This document shows positions 12,525-28,189 of a DNA stretch of 64,000 bases, piece after piece. Within the stretch, counting starts at the first letter, position 1. Each line of letters opens with the position of its first letter. The notes below the pieces were generated by a model. The model saw only the letters and a list, made by a program, of their open reading frames with translations, did no database searches and had not been told where the DNA came from. Source of the DNA: Candidula unifasciata (lineage: Eukaryota > Mollusca > Gastropoda > Stylommatophora > Geomitridae). The stretch covers positions 17,853 to 81,852 of the forward strand of contig CAJHNH020003126.1 in the NCBI GenBank assembly GCA_905116865.2, in the 5' to 3' direction. The position numbers were made by a program, and so were the translations under genes.

Positions 12525-12865
12525 CTAAATCTTGATTAGGATCTCTGACCTCTTCGCAGATTGTTTTTGTTGCTGGCGCATCGCCATGTTGAAACTGTTC
12601 CGGTGGTATAAATGCGTTGAGGCGTCGATCATAATCCTCAGACTTGCACTCTCTACTGCGAAGTATCTTTGCCCATCTGGGCCAGTTAGAAGTTTCCTCG
12701 AGGTTAGGAAAATGTGGATCATGTCATCAGAAAGATTCGCTTGCGACGACATATTGATAGCTGGGTGTCAACAACTTTGAAGGCCACCGAGGAGATATAC
12801 ATCAGTCACTTGATACTAAGCCCAACTGCGGACCTCCTAGAGACATTCTTCTCCTGGTTCTTGTG
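12525..12865. other. Island of non-repeat sequence, possible exon on either strand
   Basis: Balanced-composition sequence sits between the CT tract and the CTTT tract. The minus strand is open at 12525-12752 (75 codons, contains GPDGQRYFAVESASLRIMID), and the plus strand is open at 12532-12780. Neither was recognised and no splice signals settle the question. It may be a fragment of a coding region or of a transposon. Confidence 0.2.
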
Positions 12866-12867
12866 CT

Positions 12868-16655
<3,788 letters not shown>

Positions 16656-16889
16656 AATAGAACGGAACGGAAGTACAGACTGCCTCCCCTAGTTACGCAA
16701 CAGGACAATGATGATGATTATGTTATCAGTGCTCATAAGGGAAGCAAAGAAAGGTAACTCTGTAATCTACCATGCATGTCATAAGAGACAATGAAAAAGC
16801 AGAAGACTGACAATCTCATCCTATAGAAAACGTCATCATCTATCTTTGCCCCTGTTCTATCAGTGTCAGGTTTTCGAGAAAACCATCAT

Positions 16890-17105
16890 GCTGTAATGGC
16901 TAGATGCTTGCCGGCCAATCCGAAGGTTATGGCTTCCAATTCACAGTCGACCTTTTTTTTTTTAAATGGCCTTGGCTCCCAGGTCTTAAATGAGTATTAG
17001 GGAAAGTCCTAGGAAATGAAGGCAGCCTTTAAAACATCGGTCTAGTTCTATATGTCCAATAGGCCCGAATGTGTAGAAAAGAGCCCTTTACTTGACTTTT
17101 ACCAG
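16890..17105 (+). mobile_element. SINE A copy, diverged
   Basis: tRNA-like head 'gtaatggctagatgcttgcc', then 'ggccttggctcccaggtctt', 'gaaggcagcc', 'ggtctagttctat' and 'agccctttacttgac', in the order seen in the complete copy at 60183-60430. An internal part of the body is missing. Confidence 0.65.
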
Positions 17106-17382
17106 GTTTTAAACAGGCATTCTGTGAAGATCTTTATGAGCACTGTAAATGCTAGTGTTTACGGCCTCAGATATTCCACCGCTTGGTGGATGGCCTCCAC
17201 CTCTGCTTCCAGTGTAAAATGTATCCACATGTGGGTTCCAGACCCAGTTTAAAAAAAAAAAAAAAAACATGACACACTGCACCCCCCTCCCCCTCTCTCC
17301 CCAAGGATGTTAAACTTGTCAGAGGTTGATGAAATTAGACATGTTGAGCCAACAAGCAGATAGTTAGTTAGATGAAGAAAAG

Positions 17383-17619
17383 ATGATGGCGTTGAATAGG
17401 AGAAACATTGAGATAACCCGAGAAAATATAACTAGAATGTCTTTGCACGTTAACCCACATAGACATAAAAATAAAGGCAGACCAAAAAACACATGGAAAA
17501 TAGAGCTAGAGATTGAAGCTAAAAATATAGGGAAAACATGGGGTGAGCTGCCTGAAATAGCAAAGGATAGAACGACTTGGCGTGTGTTGGTTGAAGGCTT
17601 ATGCTCCCTTGGGAGGTAA
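17383..17619 (+). pseudogene. RTE/CR1-like LINE C-terminus
   Basis: The frame ends ITRMSLHVNPHRHKNKGRPK, then NTWKIELEIEA and TTWRVLVEGLCSLG plus stop. It is clearly homologous to the end of the 62120-62617 frame (ITRMSLHWNPQGHRNKGRPK and TTWHELVEGLCSIG). Known LINE ORF2 proteins of the RTE-like type end this way (G-R-P-x-N-x-W then a final W-x-x-L-V-x-G-L-C). It is 5'-truncated; the downstream AAGAAGAATAAGAAG is probably its 3' simple-repeat tail. Confidence 0.75.
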
Positions 17620-17639
17620 AAGGCTGAAGTAAGAAGAAT

Positions 17640-18560
17640 AAGAAGTAGCAAGTAAGGGACCCTTTTCATGCCAGTGGCGGCTGAAGCTTGTGGTGCTAAA
17701 TGCTAATATTTATACTTAAATTGGCACATTCCTTCGAAGTCGGAGTACATCTGCCTGAGCGGCAGGGAGCAGCCAGCTGCACACAAAAATGCAAAACAAT
17801 GTGCATGCAAAACTCAGGCCCTGGCACAAAGCCAAATGGATGAACAACCAGGACTTTCCGCCGGAGCTTACAGCTGGTGGACAAAGGTAATCCAATTGTT
17901 CGTTGTAAGAGATCAATTAATGTCCATATGTAAACGTTCTTAAGACGACAGTGAACAATTTTAATTATCTCATCTCGTAATCAAAAACATTGTGCAGTTA
18001 TGGTTATTTCCTGTCGGACGTATGTGCGAACATTACGAAAAGGCGATTTACAGTTGTTAAGTACAAAGTAGTGTATGGGTCAAACGTTATAATGCAACAG
18101 TTATACAGATTGTGACAAAAACAGTGTACAAATAGTTACGAACTGTCCGGATAGTGAATCGATTTTGCTCCGATATGTTATCATTAGTTAAAACAAATGC
18201 ATTGTTGAAAGCAAGGAGAATTACACGAATGCATGACTACTTGTTGCCTGGATGGCGTCGGGGTCTAGAAATCCCACTGCCTGTCAGTTTATTATGCAGC
18301 GGTAAATTATCTTCACACTCGGTCGGCCTTGAAACACAAATAACTAATATTATTTCATTTGTTGAATTTTCTAAACGATAGGAAGTATGACCGTTAATCA
18401 TGAGCCATTGTGGCATAAACTGGAACAAACCATTGTGTCTGCAACAATGTTGTACACGTATTTTTCGATACTCATCACAATGTGTGAAACATCTTAACCA
18501 ATAAGATCGATGGACTGTTACAAGTTAGTCGCGTATCCTTCAAAGAACGTTGCAGAAACA
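17640..18560. other. No gene recognised
   Basis: The minus frame at 17716-17916 (66 codons, with a hydrophobic Leu/Cys-rich stretch) was not recognised. The plus frame at 18154-18381 is also unassigned. No repeat match was found within the window. Confidence 0.3.
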
Positions 18561-19030
18561 ATCATAGCAGTTTTTGTGATTCTCGCAAAGCTTGTGGGAT
18601 TATTGATTGTAGTTTAAAGTTAAATTTAACTGAATCGATTTACTTATTATTTGCACCAGATAATTTTCACTAATCAAGGGATACAAACATTATCAACAAA
18701 ACCGGTCTGAAAGGAAATCATACCACATATGTTGGGGATAGGCAACTGTAGCTGTAATGTAATGGTGTTATTATTCTAATATAGTTTTAATTACTTCAGA
18801 GTATCGAATCATCCTCTAATAACCAACAATAACAAGTTGAAAACTGAGTAAAACTCTACAATAGATCAGTATGTCATTTTTTTTCATGAAGGATTAAATT
18901 AAATTGCAAAATAATAGCAAGCCCTTGGGTGGTTTCATGGACTGTTGCACAGTAGAAATTGTTGTCTCTTCATAATTCTTACTAAATTTTTGGCGGGTAC
19001 ATGTTGTTGTACCTACAAATATGATTGAAA
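18560..19030 (+). repeat. Hairpin repeat copy 1
   Basis: Near-duplicate of 45110-45570: 'gattctcgc-aagcttgtggg', 'ttcactaatcaagggatac', 'aacaaaaccggtctgaa', 'ggaaatcatacca' in both. It ends with the stem-loop at 18996-19013 (GGTACA, loop TGTTGT, TGTACC) preceded by 'tttttggc'. A ~140-bp tandem duplication follows at about 19047-19140 and 19187-19280. Confidence 0.8.
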
Positions 19031-19329
19031 CGGCACAATAATAGAAATCGAACATGTCTAACTCGGTTAATGTCGCAATTATTGTCTGCGAAGACATCGA
19101 GATAGTCCTTGATGCACCCCCCCCCCCTTTCCTTAAATCCATCGTCTACTGCCCTACTCATCGAAGGTTGTTTGAAAAGACAGAAAGTAGAAATCGTGTC
19201 TGATATGGTTTTTGTCGCAATCATTGCCTGCACAGATATAGATATAGTCTTGTTTGCAGTACCACGACCTACTCTATTTATTAGATAGGGCGTTGGCTGA
19301 ACGTATCTCTCAGGCAAATGGTGGAAGTC

Positions 19330-20515
19330 TTGCGTTCCGACTACTGCGCATGCGCATTTACTCGTTAAGCAAAACACTCGTTTTGCGAAACAATTTTTCT
19401 CATAAAAATTAATGCAAAATTCGATAATGCATTCCATGTGGAAAAAGATACTCAAACATTCTATTCATAACGTTTATTCAAAGAAAATTAAATACATATT
19501 GTTACGGAGAGTGGATCATCTTCATCTTTTCTTCAAACGCGTAACGAACTCACATAGAATGCGAATTCGATTTGCAGAAAAAAAAAGTCGAAATAATTAT
19601 GATACATAGCTAGGTATTATTTTTGTTTTGTTTGTTACTAGGAAGATGTCCAAAAATGTGTTTTTGCCGACGCTTCAAAATTTGGCGAAAATGCGACACA
19701 ACATTTTCATTAAATACATTTGCAACGATGCTTCTCAATGTAAGATGCAATAGTTTGCAATGCTTTCAGCATTTCTCTTATTTCGCCAGAAAATTGTTGC
19801 TTTTCTGTTACCTCCTCCTCCTCTGACAAACTTTCCTCTACAACGCAACTCTTGGCTGTGCTCTTCCACAAGCTCTTTGATATCACTGTTATCCACCTAT
19901 AATCCCATGATAGTGGCCAAAGACACAGTCTTGTTGACTACAGGTTTCACTGTCTCGAACCCCTCAAAGTCACAAAATAGACAACACTCTCCGGCCAAAG
20001 CTTCTTCCAAGCAGAAGTTAGGATTCTCTTGGAAACTCCTTCTTCCGCCGTGTCGATCATTTTGAGGCAGGCAACGATGTGGAAGTGATTTTTCTCCAAA
20101 ACTCTTTGAGAGGGAGGTTGGTCCCATCAGTCACCTGAAAACCATGCTCGAAGAGTGCTTTAATGAAGAGTTTCTTAAAGTTGGAAATAACTTGATTATC
20201 CATGGGCTGGAGTAACTGAGTGCTGTTGGGAGTCAGAAACTGGATCTCGAAGAACTTAAATTCTTCAGAGAGGTCATCTTGTAGGCCTGTAAGATTGTTT
20301 GCACATATATCACAATATAACACACGTTTGAGAAAATGTGTGATCGCAAGCGTCTCTACGATGCTATTGGAACGAGTGCTAAACACAGACTGATGTAACA
20401 TCCACAAATCTGGACTTCCCCTCTCTTCGCCACTCGTTATGCGAAACGTAACTCGTTAAGCAAATCATTCTTTTTACAATTTTTTCGCTCGTTAAGCGAG
20501 GTTCTACTCTATGTG
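19330..20515 (-). pseudogene. pogo/Tigger-type transposase relic
   Basis: The minus frame 20057-20407 contains EIQFLTPNSTQLLQPMD followed by NQVISNFK, the signature of the Tigger/pogo DDE domain (consensus F-L-P-P-N-x-T-S-L-L-Q-P-M-D). A shifted frame continues with SAWKKLWPES, the conserved W-K-K-L-W-P block. In the upstream piece, the usual D-N-A-P-x-H has become C-D-I-C-A-N. The right end near 20485-20513 reads 'ctcgttaagcgaggttctac', like an inverted terminal repeat next to a TA, and similar 'actcgttaagcaaa' sequence lies at 19351. The N-terminal DNA-binding half is missing. Dead element. Confidence 0.75.
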
Positions 20516-21420
20516 TTTGATATTGAGACACATGTCACTCCTGGGGGGATCAAAAACGTGTTAACTGGTACGATTTTTTGTTGTGTGAGGTAGCAGTATT
20601 TATTGTTTATATGATAGTATAATCCGAGGTTTCCTTCAAAGGAGTTATGGTGTGATTTACTCTCCAGACAAAATGTCCGTAACCTTTTACAACATGCTTC
20701 CCTACGTGGGAACACCCTAAGAGTATAGACACAAACACAACGTTATATATTTTCTGTGGCACGTGCAGTGGTCTTATCCATTTGTAACAGCTTAATAATA
20801 ATAATATGCTGAACAGTAAATTAATATAGTAGTGTTTTTGAAATGATACACAGTTTAAAAGCAACCACTCTAAAGATAACATTTACACATAATTGGGATA
20901 GAGTTTTGATCTGATAAGTATTTTCTTGGGGAAAAGCCTAAACTTCCCCCACCACCGATAAACAGTTTGCCAGGTAGACGCAATAGGTCTTAGCGTTAGT
21001 AACTAGCACCACTTAAAAATAATTTCTTGTTTTGGCACATTAGAATGTGCTGGCCAAATATTTTCTTATTGGAGCTGAAATTTGAACTGCTACTTTTCAA
21101 AACTGTTATGAACCTTACCGGCAAGACCTTTGTACTAAACGTTGCGAAAAGTATTATCAATTTAAAAAAGGCAAACTTTGTTTTTATAAGAAGTATGGAC
21201 ATTTTTCAAACTTGTATTTAACTATTGTAAAATATTACCAAGTGTGTGCTAGATGTTGCAGTTTTTTTTTCCAGTCATAATTTCCCAAACTTGGTATTAC
21301 ATATAAGTCACAGATTATTAGATCAACGTTACTATTTCCCTTATTAGAATCTTTGTGAACGTGGGCGTTTCAGTGTGTATTTGTGTGCGTGTATGTGTGT
21401 GTATGTGTGTTGTTGGATAA
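20516..21420. other. No gene seen
   Basis: AT-rich. The minus frame 20607-20882 is hydrophobic and unassigned. A TG run lies at about 21375-21412. No repeat match inside the window. Confidence 0.4.
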
Positions 21421-21424
21421 TTGA

Positions 21425-21625
21425 TAAACACAAGTTATTGAAGTGAGAAAAGTGAGACAAAAGTTATTGAGCTCAGAAAAGTGAGACAAGAAATTTGTGA
21501 GGTGACAAATGATAGACACAAGTTTGTGAGGTAGGAAATGTGACACAAATGTTATGTACATCAGAAAAGTGAGAAAATAGTTTGTGACGTGAGAAATGTT
21601 TGCCAAAAGTTAGCGAGGTGAAATA
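21425..21625. repeat. ~30-bp minisatellite, ~7 units
   Basis: Degenerate units of 'gtgagaaaagtgagacaaaa' plus 'gttattgag' or 'gtttgtgag' repeat at about 30-bp spacing. Confidence 0.75.
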
Positions 21626-21649
21626 CAAGCAAGGTGAAGTAGTTCAGGT

Positions 21650-21985
21650 AAAAGTATCATATCCACTTAATAACTCTTATTTTCATCATATCCCTTCACT
21701 AACTCTTGTTCTCGTCATCTCCCTCCAATAACTCTTGTTCTCATTGTATCCCTTTACTAACTCTTATTCTCAAAATATCCCTTTACCAACTCTTATTCTC
21801 ATCATATCCCTTCACTAACTCTTATTCTCATCATATCCCTTCACTAACTCTTATTCTCATCATATCCCTTCACTAAATTTTATTCTCATCATATTCCTTC
21901 ACTAACTCGAGTTCTAATCATATCCCTTTACTAACTCTTGTTCTTGTCATTTCCCCTCACTAACTCAAGTTCTAGATATTTGAAG
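21650..21985. repeat. 29-bp minisatellite, ~11 units (array 1)
   Basis: Units of 'tcactaactcttattctcat' plus 'catatccct' start at 21812, 21841 and 21870, exactly 29 bp apart, with decayed flanking units. The array at 51640-52145 is the reverse complement of the same unit. Confidence 0.9.
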
Positions 21986-21999
21986 TGTGTTATTGGTAA

Positions 22000-23850
22000 A
22001 CTTCTACAAAGATTCATATATCAAAGCGCTTGTAATCTGTTAACCGACAAGACTCAAACATGCCCCCTGCCGACAAAGACATGACGGGTTGTCTCTGATC
22101 AGAGGCTTTCACTGTTGCTGGTTGTAAAAGACAAATCTCAAGACGGGGAGGTAAAATAAATCTCACTAAACAAGAAAAAAAAATTGACCAAAGACATTTA
22201 TTACCATATATAATAACAGATGTAGAAGAACAAAATAACTTACCTGGATCGGCAATTGGACATTCCTGGATCTCTACTGAGACTGACCCGGTGATCATAC
22301 CTTTGTTTTTGAATTTTTGAATTTTTTTTTTTTTTTTAAATCTGTTCTAAACATTTCACACATAAATAGTTTCACAAAGTTTGGCATTTTAATGTTCACA
22401 ATAATTACGCTGCAGCGAAATTTTCATTGTTACTCTACGTAGTGTTGAAGAGATCTTCATTTACTCATATGTATAAATAACAAGTTGACTGTAAGATTAC
22501 AAAGAAATCAAGCATGCAGATGTTTTCTTTTTACAGAGGTAATATATTAGTAATATTGTCGCTTAGAATGACAACGTTAGATAAAAAGTTGTATTATTGT
22601 ATAGGTTTTGTTGCTGTCAGAAATATGTGACAATTATAAAGCGATTCTAGTGAACAAATTGTTGGGAGGACATTTTATTTAAAATGAGCTTCACTGAGAC
22701 TAACTATGGGGATTTTAAATTCTCGGAGACTACACATGTGGGTTGACGGTGTCCTTGGTGGATGGATATGCGTCGTGCAAGCCACATATTTGTCTAGTAT
22801 TCAGTCTACACTGTTGGTCTTGGCAGGGATTGCGAATTTAAAGACACAATACGACGGGACGTCGGGAGGCTGCAAAAGAACCATGGATTACTCTAGAAGA
22901 CATATCTGTGACGAGCTTTGTTATTAGCATCGCTGGGAAGCGCGTTCGATGGCGTTTAACTCGCACGGGCGTGGGGTTAAATTCAGTGGGTTTACCCACA
23001 TTAATTTAAAGTCATTACCTGTATGATTAAAAGGTGTTAGATATGGTGGCAGATTTGTGTCAGGTACTGACACTATTTGTACCTTCGAAGAAAACCACCT
23101 GTAGGAGCTCGAGAAATACCAGGAACTGGTGGCCGGTCTGAGGTGCGACGAGGAGTACGCAGCAAAACTCTTTGACGTGAGGTAGGCGCATGAGGGCTTG
23201 TCTCCACCTCCACAAGCAGTATACAAAATCAGCTGGGCAAGGAAACAAACTTAACACAACTGTGTAAAGCTGCCGAACGGGTTTCCAGCTGGCTGTAGAC
23301 ACAACATAACGACGTGGGAGATGGGCCTCGATAGCCTGGTCCGACTTTATAGCGGAAAATAACTTTACAGCCCTAAAAGCCGAAGAGTCCGCTTAAAGTC
23401 TGCCCATGTTTTTCCGTCTGTCTGGTCTTTCAAGTAGTCGAACATGTTGCTACCGCAGCGAAAACCATAATTTCAGCAAGTACCCCTTGAATCGCCACTA
23501 TTTTGTCTCGTCCAAAAAAGCGAAGCAGTAGATTTCTAATGCCTGGAATTATGAACCAAATCAACCACCCTACGAGATTGTTGATGATGGATAATAGGGC
23601 ACAAACAATTGTTAAAGAGGGCACCAGACCTACTGGTGATAGGTAGACTCCCTCTGTGCATGCTCCCGTTGTGAAGTTCTTCCTTTATTATTATCGTAAA
23701 GTGAAACCGCGGGCTTCAGAGTTTACAACAAACGACCGATCACATACCAACTAAGACTCTCTCGAAAGGTCACACATTAGCTAACGGCTTACCATACAAT
23801 GGTATTGAAAACTAGCAAAGAACTGTCTTCGTTTCTGCTGTATTAGTAAA
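22000..23850. other. No gene recognised; two weak exon candidates
   Basis: On the minus strand at about 22243-22298 an open stretch (MITGSVSVEIQECPIADPG) is followed by 'gtaagt', a consensus splice donor; unproven. The minus frame at about 23430-23690 contains VPSLTIVCALLSIINNLVGW and RNLLLRFFGRDK with two hydrophobic segments, with no recognised family. The rest, including 22700-23400, shows only short frames. Confidence 0.25.
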
Positions 23851-24115
23851 GCCTCTCCACACCTTCGGGCGTGTTGAGTTTATAGGGATAGACCTTTATT
23901 TTTCAGACAAATCGGTACTCGGTGGGTGATGTGGTGAACATCTCGCCGGTCTCCTTTACTTCCCTGGACTTTACCTGGTACCCATTTAAGGCTGGGTCAA
24001 CCTGGGAACCAAGATTATTTTTGAAAATAAGTTCGGCTTTTTGTTTCATTTTATACCAGATTAGGATACCAAGGGGAATAGACACAATCATTAGAATAGC
24101 CACCAAGGGAAATCT
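23851..24115 (-). mobile_element. SINE A copy, reverse
   Basis: In reverse complement it reads 'cccaggttgacccagcctta', 'gggtaccaggtaaagt', 'gaccggcgagatgttcacc', 'acatcacccaccgagtaccg' and 'gcgtggagaggctttact'-like sequence. The minus frame 23903-24106, which looks like a membrane protein with a stop-transfer segment, is entirely within this SINE and is not a gene. Confidence 0.8.
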
Positions 24116-24400
24116 TATACCTGTGTACTAGAGTAGGACAAATGTGAAGATAATATAGCATGATAACAGAAAGTGACATTAAGTAGACAGGCTGCCTCAG
24201 ATATCCGTCAGCTTATATTTTGTCGCAAACGCTTTTTGGAAATTGAGTAATGCTTTTAGTTCAGGCACTGGTACCTTCAACTACAGATATTATCTCAGAT
24301 CATAAGCGATTGGATGTACGAAATGAATTTAAAAATTATCTTATCGCTTTGTATAAAATTTACCTTAACTGTAGTAATCGCTATATGAGAATGCTTGGCA

Positions 24401-24418
24401 GGTACAAAACGTTGCACC
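24401..24418 (+). other. Isolated hairpin motif
   Basis: GGTACA, loop AAACGT, TGCACC, preceded by 'cttggca' and followed by 'tagttaatgtaac', as in the hairpin repeat. One stem pair is A-C. Confidence 0.5.
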
Positions 24419-24668
24419 TAGTTAATGTAACAAATAGAATATTACACATGCATATAGTGCCAATTAGAACACACTCACGCTCAGCAGGAAGAAAATTGTT
24501 GTTACACGCTCGTCGATCGTAACAAACTGATCTAATGGGACCAATTGTCCTTCGTTGTTACCTTTCATTCATATAATCAAAGAACGTAATTCCCATTTCC
24601 ATGTTCACTAGGAATATAATGTTGGCCCCATAATGTTATGGACAATTACTGCTAACCATTTCAAACTG

Positions 24669-24870
24669 GGGGAGTCGCAGTGGCGACGGCGCCTAGACGC
24701 CTGCATGTGGATCGGAAGGTCGTGGGTTCGCGTCCTGACGTAGCCGGACTTTCTTTTTTCAAAAAAGACCTTGACCAACAGAACGACCCAGACTTGATTG
24801 GGTACTATGTACAGTCCTAGGAGTAAAGGCGTCCGGCATTGTGCTGAACACATCACCCACCAAGACTAAA
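24669..24870 (+). mobile_element. SINE A copy
   Basis: Head 'gtggcgacggcgcctagacg' (A-box region) and 'tgggttcgcgtcc' (B box), then 'agccggactttcttttttc', 'gacccagacttgattgggta', 'cgtccggcattgtgctgaac', 'acatcacccac'. Close to 60183-60430. Confidence 0.85.
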
Positions 24871-24879
24871 ACACATTAC

Positions 24880-25599
24880 TCAGTTCATGTAATAACGATG
24901 GAAAAAAAAAAAAACCAGTGTTGTATGTCATACACACACAACATGTTTTACAAGTAAGCAAATAACTGATATAGGTGTGTATATATATATACATATACAC
25001 TTCTTACAATATTTAAAACTGATTTTTGTAATTGGTAATATATTTTCATATTGTACAGACGTCTGTAATTTTAACGTGGCAGTATCCCATGTCATCCTCT
25101 TGTGGAATGCAATTTGTAATTATTACTAGGTACAATGTCCTGTACCTGTCAAACATTGCATAGTGCAAAACAATCATGTAGTTAAAGACAACAAAATAAA
25201 GATATTCCATAACTGCCCGACAGTTCTAGCAATTTTTCATTACAATGCCATCAATGGTTTGAACATGCACATTGTTCAAACACAGGAATATTGTACGAAT
25301 CTCAGTTAGTGGATGCAGCCTTATACATCCTGACTGGCTACATAGATAGAATGCCTACTGACGGTCAGGTTCTTTTATCTCCGTAAATTATCGTCATATA
25401 TATCTACATTAATACACAGGTTATATCATCCCCCTTGTTGATTTGTCTGCAGATTGGAGTTGTATTTCTTGATTATAAAGAATATACCAGAATATGATGG
25501 CAGAAACAGAAATCAAACATATTCCCTGCAATTGTTTTGTAAGTGGATAGGGGTGGCTGCTCATCAGCCTAGAAAATATATTATTGTATATAATATCAT

Positions 25600-25600
<1 letters not shown>
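24880..25600. other. No gene seen; one hairpin motif
   Basis: A run at 24901-24914, TA/CA dinucleotides at about 24973-25000, and a perfect GGTACA, loop ATGTCC, TGTACC stem-loop at 25129-25146 whose flanks match the hairpin repeat only weakly. Confidence 0.4.
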
Positions 25601-25601
<1 letters not shown>

Positions 25602-25669
<68 letters not shown>

Positions 25670-25741
25670 TCACTCTGTGTGTGTGTGTGTGTGTATAAGA
25701 GAGAGAGAGAGAAAGAGGGGGAGGGACACACACACACACAT

Positions 25742-25798
<57 letters not shown>
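25602..25798. repeat. Self-complementary compound microsatellite (TC-TG-AG-CA-GA)
   Basis: (TC)n to about 25675, (TG)n to 25694, a purine AG block, (CA)n at 25726-25740 and (GA)n at 25745-25798. Left half is the reverse complement of the right half, so the tract can fold as a long hairpin with a short purine loop. Frames through it are artefacts. Confidence 0.9.
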
Positions 25799-26059
25799 AT
25801 CCTGCAAGCCACAAACCGCTTATCTTTTTGTCTTTACCGAGTCCGCAATCAGCTTTATGAGAGACTTTTCGTGACTAAGTCATTCACTTATTTGATTCAC
25901 AGTCTGGAAACAGCTGGTTTGCCCGACGGATCACATCATTAGAGATTGTCGCTCGACAATGGGGTTCGTCCTTTGTACGACGCTGTCGGCATGCATGTAG
26001 CCACCCTGCTTAGAGAGACCCGCCCAGGTGTGATAACATCTTCGTAGTTGGTTTCATTC

Positions 26060-26600
26060 TCATTAAATGGCCCCTGAAACATTGTCAAATTTAAAACTGC
26101 AATGTCAGTGAAACAAGAAGGACATATGTAAAAAAATGAATGGCATTATAGCAACGTTGGTGGGGGAAAATGTATGAAGCTAAACGTTACTTTTGACTGA
26201 ATCGAATGTAATTGGTATTTGCATAAACTGGTTTCCACTAATCAAAGGATACAACAATCAATATGCCCTTTTTAAAGGGAAAGGATACCACATATGCTGT
26301 AGATAGACAACTATACGGATAATACAATGTTGCAGATTATTTTAATATTCAGTGCTCACTTCCTCACCAGACTGACACTTCTAGTACTAATAAACAACAA
26401 ATTACTTTGAACTGATTTAAACTGTTTTAGTTAATTATTTTGTCAATGTTTCTTAAAGGACAACATTGAATAGCAATCTTTTAGCAACTGCTCGGAGAGC
26501 ACCCCTGGATGTTGCACTGCACGAGTTATTACCATGAATAGTGTGGGGTTTATATTTTTGGCATGGTACTCCTAAAATGGTACCTTAAAATTAACATCAT
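26060..26600 (+). repeat. Hairpin repeat copy 2
   Basis: Begins with 'cattgtcaaatttaaaactg' and 'gaaacaagaaggacata', then 'ggtatttgcataaactggtt', 'ccactaatcaaaggatac' and ends with a variant stem GGTAC-N10-GTACC at 26565-26584. Collinear with 52150-52640. Confidence 0.8.
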
Positions 26601-26944
26601 GAGTGGGTCAAGTAGAAAGCAATTGATGTCACTGGTGGCACAGGATTTAATTTTAAAAAAAAAGGTGAATATCACACACACACACAAAACAAAAACAAAA
26701 ACCTAGATGTACCTAATAATTAAAATGTGCATACAAGAGGGTTCAGTCAGGTTCGGTACGAAGACAATGTCTTTAATTATTAAAGAAGTCCACTGTGTGT
26801 GGAGTCACCTTTTTTTTTTTTTTTGTTCCGGGATACGCAGGCATCCTTGGAAATGATAGAGCTGATATGTTGGCTGGAATCGCTATCACTACCGATGATC
26901 AGCCTATGGATCATGCTGATGTTATTAATTAAATACATTTACAG

Positions 26945-27175
26945 AAGACATGTGCGATCATTTGGCGGTTGGACGTTCGCCTGGCCAACCTGTCGTATTG
27001 GGATAGAAAACGCAAATTGTTGGAGATGTTTTCTTTATTAAAAAAAATAACTTGACTCTACGGCATCTTAGCCTAAAGTTATTTCTAGATAAAGTCATGG
27101 GAGGTAAAGGATGCCGGCATTATATTGACCACATCTCCCATGAAGTGCCGACTAAAATATAAAACATTAGTGTAG
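26945..27175 (+). mobile_element. SINE A copy, diverged
   Basis: Head 'tttggcggttggacgttcgc', body 'gggaggtaaaggatgccggc' and 'attgaccacatctcccatg' then 'aagtgccgact'. The central part is strongly diverged. Confidence 0.6.
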
Positions 27176-27409
27176 CAAGCGATGACCGAGGCTCCACTGA
27201 AGTAAAATGGTCCTTTACTGTTGTGTACTTAGTTCACATGATGAAAGAGTGCAGTCGTGGACAGTGAACACCAAACTAAACTACAACAACATCCCTTGAG
27301 GTTCCCAACTTTACTGTGTATTCTAGTCTAGTTTTTTACACTGTCTTGAAGGCATTAACTTGTCAGCGAAAAATGACATAGTTAAAAGGGTAAAAGTTAA
27401 AATCGAGAG

Positions 27410-28180
27410 AATCGATTTAATTGCGCAGTAAACGTCAGTGAATTTAGAAGAATATCAACACTTGTGAATGCGGCAAATATGTGTCATAGAAATATTGTAA
27501 ATGAATGATAGCATGTTAAGGTGAGTTGCGTATAATTTGAAAGATGTTGCAAAACCAACCCCAGCATTTTTTTTTCTGATGTGGTGTTTCTAGGCAAATG
27601 ATATGTTCAGTATTTCTGCATTGCTTTTTGAACAGTACCACTGTAGAAACCAAGGCAAGGAAAACTGCCTCCAACTCGGATCGAAGCGAGCGCAACGGCA
27701 TTACGAAGCGTGTCAATAACGTTTAAGCCACAGGCGCCGACTGTCTATAACACATATTACAGTTACGAGGCACATCGACGTGTCCTGCCAAAATGTACTC
27801 ACCGTATCGAGACAATTAGTACTGTGTAAAATTCCAAGGTGCTCCCCAAACAGTTGCTAAAATTGTGCTATTTGACGTTATCCTTTAAGAAACGTTGACA
27901 CACTGATAAATAAAGGAGTTTAACTTAGTTATAAAAGTCATTTGTTGCTTGTTATTACAAGAGGGTCAATGCTGAGAAGTAGTGAGCACAAAATTAAAAA
28001 AAAAATCGTCAGCATTTAATTATCCGTATAGCTGTGTAACTCCAACAGATGTTGTATCGCTTCCCTTCAAACAAAGGCTCTATTGCTTGTTGTATCCCTT
28101 GATTAGTGGAAACCGTCTGATGAAAATAGCAAGTATGGTCGGTTCAGCTAAATGTCACGTTAAAATTCATACATCTTCAG
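27410..28180 (-). repeat. Hairpin repeat copy 3, reverse
   Basis: Reverse complement contains 'ccactaatcaagggatacaa', 'gttatcctttaag'-like and 'tgcca' near 27785, then 'cgcttcgtaatgccgttgcg' shared with 31700-32600, and 'tttactgcgcaattaa' shared with 53260. The stem is degenerate (27769-27786). Confidence 0.75.
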
Positions 28181-28189
28181 AAAGAGAAC

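Noticed and set aside
22243..22298. Exon with consensus splice donor on the minus strand
   Set aside because: A single donor match over a 19-codon open stretch with no acceptor or homology is too weak to call a gene.
23903..24106. Minus frame that looks like a transmembrane segment and cytoplasmic tail
   Set aside because: The whole frame lies inside a reversed SINE A copy, matching its body and head.
25454..25942. 162-codon frame through a Ser-Leu and Arg-Glu repeat
   Set aside because: It is translation of the CT/GT/GA microsatellite plus chance flanks.
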